Assembly (NCBI GenBank): GCA_902771155.1
Contig: CACXVS010000060.1
Coordinates: 1-12,131 of the forward strand
Reading direction: 5' to 3'
Length of the DNA: 12,131 nucleotides
DNA from: an uncultured Prevotellaceae bacterium
GTDB lineage: Bacteria > Bacteroidota > Bacteroidia > Bacteroidales > Bacteroidaceae
The translations under genes and the position numbers were made by a program. A model generated the notes under the pieces. The model was not told the DNA's origin and ran no database searches. It worked only from the letters and a program-made list of their open reading frames with translations. Positions 6,537 through 12,131 of the stretch are shown here, piece by piece; the first letter of the stretch is position 1, and each line of letters begins with the position of its first letter.

Positions 6537-7764
6537 AAAGTTTCCCCTGTTCACCAAGATAAGAGTCCTTGAAGCCGAGGAAATAGAGCACGCCGTCGAG
6601 CCCTATGGTGTTGATGCTCTGCTTGGCGTTGGCCACCACACGGGGCTTGGCATGGAAGGCGATACCCAGTCCGGCCTCCGAGATCATCGGCAGGTCGTTG
6701 GCACCGTCACCCACGGCGATGGTCTGAGCGAGGTTCACCTTCTCCACCTGGGCGATGAGCTTCAGCAGTTCGGCCTTGCGATGACCATCGACCACCTCAC
6801 CCACATAACGCCCCGTCAACTTGCCGTCCTCACCGATCTCCAGTTCATTGGCATACACATAGTCGATGCCGTAGCGCCGCTGCAGATACTCGCCGAAATA
6901 GGTGAATCCGCCACTGAGGATGGCAATCTTATAGCCACAGGTCTTCAGGATCGACATCAGACGGTCCACCCCCTCAGTGATGGGCAGGTGCTCTGCGATG
7001 TCCTGCATCACGCTCACGTCGAGACCCTTCAGCAGGGCCACCCGTCGTGTAAAACTCTCCTTGAAGTCGATCTCGCCCCGCATGGCACTCTCCGTGATGG
7101 CCCTTACCTGAGCCCCCACGCCGTTGCGCTCAGCCAACTCGTCGATACACTCCGTCTGGATCAGTGTGGAGTCCATATCGAAACATATCAGGCGTCGCAT
7201 CCTGCGGAACATATCGTCGCGCTGGAATGAGAAGTCGATCTCCATCTCCTGCGACAGCTTCATCAGTTTCTCCTGCATCTCCTGACGGTTCGTGGGCTCG
7301 CCTCGCAGTGAGAACTGGATACAGGCCCGGGTGTGCTTCGAGGGGTTCTTGATGCTCTTGCGCCCCGTCAGACGGAGGATGGAGTCGATGTTCAGTCCCT
7401 GGTCTGCCAGGATGCGCGTAGCCCCCTCTATCTGCCGTGCCTCCAACTGGCGCCCCATCACCATCAGGATATAGCGGTTCTTCCCCTGGTGACCCACCCA
7501 GTCCTCATACTCATCGTCTGAGATGGGTGAGAATCCGATGTTCACGTTCAGCTCCGTTGCCTTGAAGAGCAGTTCCTTCATCACCTGTCCCGAGTTGGTC
7601 TCGTCCATACGGATGAGGATACCCAGCGAGAGGGTGTTGTGGATGTCAGCCTGTCCGATGTCGAGAATCTGAGCATCGTACTTGGCGAGAATCCCCATGA
7701 CCGAGGCCGTCAGTCCGGGACGGTCCTGTCCTGTAATCCTTACTAATATCTGTTCCTGTATCAT
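6535..7764 (-). CDS. serB: Phosphoserine phosphatase with N-terminal ACT domains
   Basis: Catalyses the last step of serine synthesis, phosphoserine to serine plus phosphate, in the cytoplasm. The 409-residue protein has an ACT-like domain at about 5-80 (ILVRITGQDRPGLTASVMGI) and a second at about 97-180 (ILMVMGRQLEARQIEGATRIL). The HAD phosphatase domain follows: motif I FDMDST (195-200, with Asp196 and Asp198), a cap region with TECIDELA, motif II Ser284 in ILSGGFTYF, Lys330, and motif III GDGANDLPMI (352-361). This two-ACT-plus-HAD layout is the usual long form of SerB and suggests amino-acid feedback sensing. Start ATG at 7764 lies 6 bases after the dacB stop and is preceded by AGGAG, a rare clear ribosome-binding site in this window, so the two genes are almost certainly co-transcribed. 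Confidence 0.95.
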   Translation of the reverse strand: MIQEQILVRITGQDRPGLTASVMGILAKYDAQILDIGQADIHNTLSLGILIRMDETNSGQVMKELLFKATELNVNIGFSPISDDEYEDWVGHQGKNRYILMVMGRQLEARQIEGATRILADQGLNIDSILRLTGRKSIKNPSKHTRACIQFSLRGEPTNRQEMQEKLMKLSQEMEIDFSFQRDDMFRRMRRLICFDMDSTLIQTECIDELAERNGVGAQVRAITESAMRGEIDFKESFTRRVALLKGLDVSVMQDIAEHLPITEGVDRLMSILKTCGYKIAILSGGFTYFGEYLQRRYGIDYVYANELEIGEDGKLTGRYVGEVVDGHRKAELLKLIAQVEKVNLAQTIAVGDGANDLPMISEAGLGIAFHAKPRVVANAKQSINTIGLDGVLYFLGFKDSYLGEQGKL

Positions 7765-7770
7765 GATCTC

Positions 7771-8994
7771 CTATGGTTCACTCATTATCTCACACACCTG
7801 GTCCTGGAAGTTACGCCCCTCGGCAATCTTCAGCGTCCCCTGGTTCATGATGCTGAAGGCCAGCATGTGCCCGTTAGCCGACGAGCAGTAGCCTGCCAGC
7901 GTGGTCACCCCCGTCACCGTACCCGTCTTCGCCCTCACGCGCCCGTTGGCCACCGACTTCACCATCCTTTTCTTCAGCGTACCGTCTTGTCCGGCCACGG
8001 GTAGTGTCGGGAAGAGTTCTATGTAGATGTTCCGATGGCGATAGGCGTAGATCAGCAGCTTCACCATCAACTCGGGTGTCACGTAGTTATAGAGCGACAG
8101 TCCGCTCCCGTCGGCAATCCTGTACTGGATATCCTTAACCCCGGCCTTGCCCAGTGTCTCTTTCACGGCCTGACTGCCGTGAGCCGCCGTTGCGGGACGC
8201 TTGCCCACCGTCGAGGCCGCCTGATAGAACACCGACTCGGCATAGAGGTTATCACTGTCCTTCATCATGGGCAACAGTATCTCACGGAGCGTGTGGTTAC
8301 GCGTACAGATGGCCAGTGTCTCCCTGGGCAGGGCCCCCGTGGTGATGGGTGCCTCGACCTCGACGCCTGCTGCACGCAACATCTCGGCAAACCGGCTCAT
8401 AAACTCGTCCTTGCGCCCCACAAGCAGTGGTGTCAGTTGGGGGTTGTCGTCGTCCCAACACCATCCCTCGCCCAGCAACAGGTCGTCCTTAAACGAGGTG
8501 ACGGCCACCAGTCGGCCACGGATAGCCTTCACCCCCAACCGTCGCACGCTCTCCACGAAGTAGTTCATGTCGATGGTCTCAAACATAGGGTCCATGCCTC
8601 CCACACAGTACAGGTCGCCCGTCAGCACACTGTCCTCCACCGTTCCCGTATAGCGCAGCGAGGTGCGCAGCATATAGTCGCCCCCCAGTCGGTCGAGCGC
8701 CGTCACAGCCGTCAACAGCTTCATCGTCGAGGCGGGTCGCAGTGTCTGCTTCTCCCCCCGTCTGTACAGCACGGAGTCGGCCGTCAGGTCATACACCAGT
8801 AGTCCCAGCTGCGAACGCTCAAAGAGCGGGTTGTCCGTCAGCGTGTCGAGTCTCATCTGCAGGTTCTGCGGCCAGGGCAGTCTCACCTCGGCCGTGTCAG
8901 TCGTCGCTCCCTCGGTCTGCGCCTGCATCCCTATCAAAGCTCCCCCCGCAAAAACTATCGTCAGTAAAAATCTACTCTTCAAATCTTTTAGCAT
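7771..8994 (-). CDS. dacB: D-alanyl-D-alanine carboxypeptidase/endopeptidase, PBP4 (peptidase S13) family
   Basis: Periplasmic low-molecular-weight penicillin-binding protein that trims or cleaves D-Ala-containing peptidoglycan peptides. Residues 1-26 form a signal peptide (ending GMQAQ). The three active-site motifs are present in order: SxxK as STMK (89-92), SxN as SDN (247-249) and KTG (356-358, in RAKTGTVTGVTTLAGY). The large insertion between the first two motifs is typical of S13 enzymes, as is DGSGLSLYNYVTP (295-307). At 407 residues it is shorter than E. coli PBP4 (about 477). It begins 112 bases after the upstream secreted-protein gene, a gap occupied by octamer repeats, and is closely followed by serB. 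Confidence 0.94.
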   Translation of the reverse strand: MLKDLKSRFLLTIVFAGGALIGMQAQTEGATTDTAEVRLPWPQNLQMRLDTLTDNPLFERSQLGLLVYDLTADSVLYRRGEKQTLRPASTMKLLTAVTALDRLGGDYMLRTSLRYTGTVEDSVLTGDLYCVGGMDPMFETIDMNYFVESVRRLGVKAIRGRLVAVTSFKDDLLLGEGWCWDDDNPQLTPLLVGRKDEFMSRFAEMLRAAGVEVEAPITTGALPRETLAICTRNHTLREILLPMMKDSDNLYAESVFYQAASTVGKRPATAAHGSQAVKETLGKAGVKDIQYRIADGSGLSLYNYVTPELMVKLLIYAYRHRNIYIELFPTLPVAGQDGTLKKRMVKSVANGRVRAKTGTVTGVTTLAGYCSSANGHMLAFSIMNQGTLKIAEGRNFQDQVCEIMSEP

Positions 8995-9017
8995 TAAGCT
9001 TTAAACTTTATTTTTTC

Positions 9018-9105
9018 AACACAGAGACACAGAGATACAGAGTTTTTTTACTCTTTTACCTTTTTACCCTTTTACCTTTTTACCCTTTTACCTTTTTACC
9101 TTTTT
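9018..9105 (+). repeat. Two abutting octamer tandem arrays upstream of dacB
   Basis: The stretch divides cleanly into eleven 8-base units in one register. AACACAGA, GACACAGA and GATACAGA occupy 9018-9041, GTTTTTTT occupies 9042-9049, and seven pyrimidine-rich units of ACCTTTTT / ACCCTTTT / ACTCTTTT type occupy 9050-9105. The array starts just after the stop of the upstream gene (9109-9107) and ends 23 bases before the dacB start. I see no promoter with good -7 sequence here. The role is unknown; copy number could tune spacing or read-through into dacB-serB-mutY. Confidence 0.85.
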
Positions 9106-9106
9106 C

Positions 9107-10321
9107 CTAATTTCTCCTATAAGTTGAAACCAATTTCTGGATGGCCTTGTCGAGCGACTCCGAAGGCTCGATGATATTATACTGGTCCCAATAGCCGGGA
9201 TCCAGGAAATACTCCACCTTGTCGTAATACGCATCGCGCGAGTCGAACGAGCCCCTGCTGGCAATAGGCTGCACGTTCTCCGACTGGCTGTCGGTAACCA
9301 CCATCTCACAGGTAGCCGTAAACGAGGTGGCAAAGAGGCGCTTCTTCCAGTCGCAGTTAAAGCGGAACGTGTTCCTCAGGTAACTGATACGCGTCACCCC
9401 GTCCTCGTAACGGTAGTCCACCACACTCGACAGCTCCCTGGGCCTGAATCTCACGCCGAGGGGCTTCTTCACGAGCATCGTCTGCGTGGCCTTGCCACGG
9501 TCGCTCATGTCGAGCTCGAGCTCTATACGTGTAAAGGCCAGCCTGTCCATGTCGATATAGAGTTTGCCGTGATAGAGGGCATAGTTGGTCGATGTCCTGG
9601 GCGATATCTTCACCACATACTGCGGACGGTCGTTGATGTATTCCGGCAGTGCCATCGTAAACTGGTAGTAGTCGAGCTCCTCCTTGTTCAGCAGGAAGTC
9701 GCGGTTCTTCACCACGTCCATGATCAGTGCCTGCACCGGTCCGCCCATCACCTTCACGCCCAGCGTGTCGCCCTGCTTCTGACTCAGCAGCCTGCGGCCC
9801 TTCACGATGGCCACCCTGTCGCGCCCCGTCCCTCGGGTGTATGGCGTCTTATACAGATCCTCCACACCCTCGGCCACGTAGATATAGTGCTTGCGCTTCA
9901 TGGCCGTCTCTCGGTAGAAGCCCTTCAGCAGCTCGGGCACCCTGCTGTAGTTCTCGGGAATCTTCCTGATGGCGATATCCACGAGTTCGCGCGGATCCTC
10001 ATTCACCACCACAATCTCCTTCAGCTGTATGGTGGTAGGCTGCAGCCTCACCTTCAGCCCCTCGGTCTGCCCCTCTACGATGCCCACCTTCCGCGTCTTG
10101 TAACCCAGATGCGAGATGCGCACATGCTCAGGCCTGCTGACCAGCTTCAGCGTGAAGGCACCGTCCTCGTTAGTCACCACCGACACCTTGCCTGCCGATA
10201 CACTCACCTGCCCCAGAGGGGCACCGGTCTTGTCATCGACCACCTGCCCGCTGATCACCACCTGCTGCGCCATCACAGCCAGCGGAGCCAACATCATTAT
10301 GATTATCCACAGTCTCTTCAT
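9107..10321 (-). CDS. Secreted carboxypeptidase-regulatory-like domain protein, function unknown
   Basis: A 404-residue exported protein. Residues 1-19 are a signal peptide (LAPLAVMAQ). Residues 21-95 form the beta-sandwich carboxypeptidase-regulatory-like domain also found at the N-terminus of SusC proteins (ISGQVVDDKTGAPLGQVSV, TNEDGAFTLKL, RISHLGYKTRKV). The rest matches a Bacteroidetes family I recognise by LLKGFYRE (131-138) followed by a long region likely to be beta-rich with no catalytic motif I can identify. No TonB plug or barrel is present. It probably sits at the periplasmic or outer-membrane face (inference). It is the first gene of the minus-strand run ending with the radical SAM gene and has a well-formed promoter upstream. 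Start ATG at 10321 fits the signal peptide. Confidence 0.85.
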   Translation of the reverse strand: MKRLWIIIMMLAPLAVMAQQVVISGQVVDDKTGAPLGQVSVSAGKVSVVTNEDGAFTLKLVSRPEHVRISHLGYKTRKVGIVEGQTEGLKVRLQPTTIQLKEIVVVNEDPRELVDIAIRKIPENYSRVPELLKGFYRETAMKRKHYIYVAEGVEDLYKTPYTRGTGRDRVAIVKGRRLLSQKQGDTLGVKVMGGPVQALIMDVVKNRDFLLNKEELDYYQFTMALPEYINDRPQYVVKISPRTSTNYALYHGKLYIDMDRLAFTRIELELDMSDRGKATQTMLVKKPLGVRFRPRELSSVVDYRYEDGVTRISYLRNTFRFNCDWKKRLFATSFTATCEMVVTDSQSENVQPIASRGSFDSRDAYYDKVEYFLDPGYWDQYNIIEPSESLDKAIQKLVSTYRRN

Positions 10322-10349
10322 CTTCGTCTTGGTTTTGGTTTTCTTGTTG

Positions 10350-10380
10350 CAAAGTTACAAAAAAATCCTCAAAACACAAA
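10350..10380 (-). promoter_or_regulatory. Promoter of the minus-strand run (secreted protein, dacB, serB, mutY)
   Basis: On the minus strand TTTG (10380-10377), a 19-base spacer and TAACTTTG (10357-10350) are a near-perfect Bacteroidetes -33/-7 pair. The -7 box ends about 28 bases before the ATG at 10321. This is the best promoter in the window. Confidence 0.65.
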
Positions 10381-10399
10381 TAATATCACATATTTTTAT

Positions 10400-10407
10400 T
10401 AACTTTG
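10400..10407 (+). promoter_or_regulatory. -7 element of nadB
   Basis: TAACTTTG matches the Bacteroidetes -7 consensus TAnnTTTG and lies 29 bases before the nadB ATG at 10437. No TTTG is found at the expected -33 distance; that place holds the opposing promoter's -33 box. The call rests on the -7 alone. Confidence 0.45.
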
Positions 10408-10436
10408 CCGAGAATTTCGACATTCATTGATCAGAT

Positions 10437-12023
10437 ATGGTATATAAGTATGATTTCCTCGTGATAGGAGCAGGCGTGGCCGGCATGAGCTACGCCCTCA
10501 AGGTGGCCCGCTCAGGTAAGGGCAAGGTGTGTATGATCTGCAAGACCTCGCTCGACGAGGCCAACACCTCGTTTGCCCAGGGCGGCGTGGCCAGTGTGAC
10601 GAACCTCGAACTCGACAATTTCGACAAGCACATCGAGGACACGATGATTGCCGGCGACTACATCTCCGACCGCGCAGCCGTCGAGCAGGTGGTGCGCAAG
10701 GCCCCCGAGCAGATCAAGGAACTCGTCAACTGGGGCGTCAACTTCGACAAGAAGGCCGACGGCACCTTCGACCTGCATCGTGAGGGCGGACATTCCGAGT
10801 TCCGCATCCTCCACCATGCCGACGACACCGGCGCCGAGATACAGCGCGGACTGATGGAGGCCGTGCGCCGAGATCCCAACATCGAGATCAAGGAGAACCA
10901 CTTCGCCGTCGAGATCATCACCCAGCATCACCTGGGCGTGCGCGTCACGCGCCGTTCGCCCAACATCCAGTGCTACGGAGCCTACGTGCTCAACCCCGAC
11001 ACCCAGAAGGTGGACACCTACCTGTCGAAGATCACCGTCATGTGTACAGGCGGTTGCGGAGCCGTCTATCTCACCACGTCCAATCCCGTCATCGCCACTG
11101 GCGACGGCATCGCCATGGTCTATCGCGCCAAGGGCACGGTGGCCGATATGGAGTTCGTGCAGTTCCACCCCACGGTGCTCCACAACCCCAAGGAGACCCA
11201 CCCCGCCTACCTCATCACCGAGGCCATGCGCGGCTACGGCGGCATCCTTAAACTGCCAAACGGCGAGGAGTTCATGCAGAAGTACGACGAGCGCCTCTCG
11301 CTGGCCCCGCGCGACATCGTGGCCCGTGCCATCGACAAGGAGATGAAGATCCACGGCATCGACCACGTCTGCCTCGACGTCACCCACAAGGACCCCGACG
11401 AGACGCGCCACCACTTCCCCAACATCTACCAGAAGTGCCTCAGCATCGGCATCGACATCACCACCGACTATATCCCCGTGCGCCCCGCAGCCCACTACAT
11501 GTGCGGCGGCATCAAGGTCGATCTCAACGGCCAGACCTCCATCGAGCGCCTCTACGCCCTCGGCGAGTGCTCGTGCACCGGTCTGCATGGCGGCAACCGC
11601 CTGGCCTCCAACTCGCTCATCGAAGCCGTGGTCTATGCCGACACCGCCGCTAAGGACTCCGTACAGCATGCCGACCTCTACGACTTCAACGAGCGCGTGC
11701 CCAAGTGGAACGACGAGGGCACCATGACCAACGAGGAGAAGGTGCTCATCACGCAGAGCGTGCGCGAGGTCAATCAGATTATGGCCAACTACGTGGGTAT
11801 CGTGCGCAGCGACCTGCGCCTCCACCGCGCCTGGGACCGCCTCGACATGCTCTACGAGGAGACCGAGCGCCTCTTCAAACGCGTCAAGGCCTCGAAGGAC
11901 ATCTGCGAACTGCGCAACATGATCAACGTGGGCTACCTCATCACCCGCTGGGCCCTGGAGCGCAAGGAGTGCCGTGGCCTCCACTTCACCACCGACTACC
12001 CCGTCCACGCCTACGACAAGTAG
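10437..12023 (+). CDS. nadB: L-aspartate oxidase NadB
   Basis: FAD enzyme that oxidises L-aspartate to iminoaspartate, the first step of de novo NAD synthesis in the cytoplasm; NadA uses the product. The 528-residue protein starts with the dinucleotide-binding motif VIGAGVAGMSYAL (GAGVAG at 11-16), then SFAQGGVASV (45-54). Substrate-site motifs match the family: HREGGHSEFRILHHADDTG (114-132), MEFVQFHPT (238-246), Arg297 in VARAIDKEMK, His353 in RPAAHYMCGGI, and the flavin-binding LHGGNRLASNSLIEA (383-397). The C-terminal helical domain (about 425-528) is complete. Length is close to the E. coli enzyme (540). It stands alone on the plus strand; nadA and nadC are not in the window. The gene is GC-rich compared with susC, which produces long antisense open frames. 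Confidence 0.96.
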   Translation: MVYKYDFLVIGAGVAGMSYALKVARSGKGKVCMICKTSLDEANTSFAQGGVASVTNLELDNFDKHIEDTMIAGDYISDRAAVEQVVRKAPEQIKELVNWGVNFDKKADGTFDLHREGGHSEFRILHHADDTGAEIQRGLMEAVRRDPNIEIKENHFAVEIITQHHLGVRVTRRSPNIQCYGAYVLNPDTQKVDTYLSKITVMCTGGCGAVYLTTSNPVIATGDGIAMVYRAKGTVADMEFVQFHPTVLHNPKETHPAYLITEAMRGYGGILKLPNGEEFMQKYDERLSLAPRDIVARAIDKEMKIHGIDHVCLDVTHKDPDETRHHFPNIYQKCLSIGIDITTDYIPVRPAAHYMCGGIKVDLNGQTSIERLYALGECSCTGLHGGNRLASNSLIEAVVYADTAAKDSVQHADLYDFNERVPKWNDEGTMTNEEKVLITQSVREVNQIMANYVGIVRSDLRLHRAWDRLDMLYEETERLFKRVKASKDICELRNMINVGYLITRWALERKECRGLHFTTDYPVHAYDK

Positions 12024-12131
12024 TCACGCCATCAGGTCTGAAGAACTACCATGTCGATCCCTCCCAGGGCACCCACTTCTTCCAGAACCTCACCTCGTTC
12101 GGCGTGGGCTATTTCACCATCAACACCTATA
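12024..12131 (+). pseudogene. Fragment resembling the C-terminal region of a PEP/pyruvate-binding-domain protein (runs off window)
   Basis: Directly after the nadB stop, the frame beginning at 12026 reads TPSGLKNYHVDPSQGTHFFQ and continues with NLTSFGVGYFTINTY to the window end without a stop. The segment SQGTHFFQNLTSFGVGYF is recognisable, from memory, as a conserved late segment of Bacteroidetes phosphoenolpyruvate-synthase-like proteins with a PEP/pyruvate-binding domain. I see no in-frame ATG between the nadB stop and this motif, and a C-terminal motif cannot be the beginning of such a large protein. It may be a decayed remnant, a deletion junction or an assembly join. An ATG at 12051 opens another frame, but its composition looks like a shadow. 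Confidence 0.45.

Noticed and set aside
8035..8802. 255-codon plus-strand open frame over dacB
   Set aside because: Mirror of the dacB coding sequence, His/Gln/Arg-rich, with no domain.
9569..10402. 277-codon plus-strand open frame over the secreted protein gene and its promoter
   Set aside because: Antisense to a gene with signal peptide and recognisable domain, and it runs through the promoter region; no family features.
10512..12008. 498-codon open frame antisense to nadB
   Set aside because: It lies wholly within nadB, its product is a low-complexity Val/Asp/Gly/His/Leu sequence with no domain, and it is explained by the GC-rich third positions of nadB codons.

Overview
The window looks like a Bacteroidales chromosome segment, most likely Prevotella or a close relative. 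The evidence is a SusC/RagA-type TonB-dependent transporter, a regulator resembling the Bacteroidetes hybrid two-component systems, a carboxypeptidase-regulatory-like surface protein, promoter elements of the TTTG / TAnnTTTG type (Bacteroidetes -33/-7), and few Shine-Dalgarno sequences. This taxonomic call is inference from gene families; no rRNA gene is present.

Layout: seven genes lie on the minus strand and one complete gene on the plus strand. Positions 1-2187 hold the N-terminal 729 codons of a SusC-like outer-membrane transporter; its C-terminus, and any susD partner, lie beyond position 1. A 181-base control region (2188-2368) rich in inverted repeats separates it from a membrane-spanning regulator (2369-3940). 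The regulator joins a LacI/ribose-binding-like sensor domain to an AraC-type DNA-binding domain through one membrane helix, without any histidine kinase or receiver. Together they look like a small nutrient sensing and uptake locus.

Positions 4035-10321 form a co-directional run in transcription order: a secreted carboxypeptidase-regulatory-like protein, a PBP4-type D-Ala-D-Ala carboxypeptidase (dacB), phosphoserine phosphatase with ACT domains (serB), adenine glycosylase mutY, and a radical SAM/SPASM protein. The dacB-serB gap is only 6 bases. Three of the junctions or genes in this run carry short tandem repeats: an octamer array before dacB, a heptamer array between serB and mutY, and a heptamer array inside the mutY coding sequence. 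The radical SAM gene appears to have lost its natural N-terminus to a one-base frameshift, since an ATG 5 bases after mutY opens a plausible missing N-terminus in another frame.

A divergent promoter region (10322-10436) separates this run from nadB (10437-12023, plus strand), the first enzyme of de novo NAD synthesis. Directly after the nadB stop there is a coding-like stretch without a start codon that resembles the C-terminal part of a PEP/pyruvate-binding-domain protein. It may be a gene remnant, a rearrangement junction or an assembly join.

The points most worth a second look are the kinase-less transmembrane sensor/AraC regulator beside susC, the heptamer repeat inside mutY (a possible phase-variable switch in a mutation-avoidance gene), the frameshifted radical SAM gene, and the orphan fragment behind nadB. 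I see no CRISPR array, insertion sequence, tRNA or rRNA.
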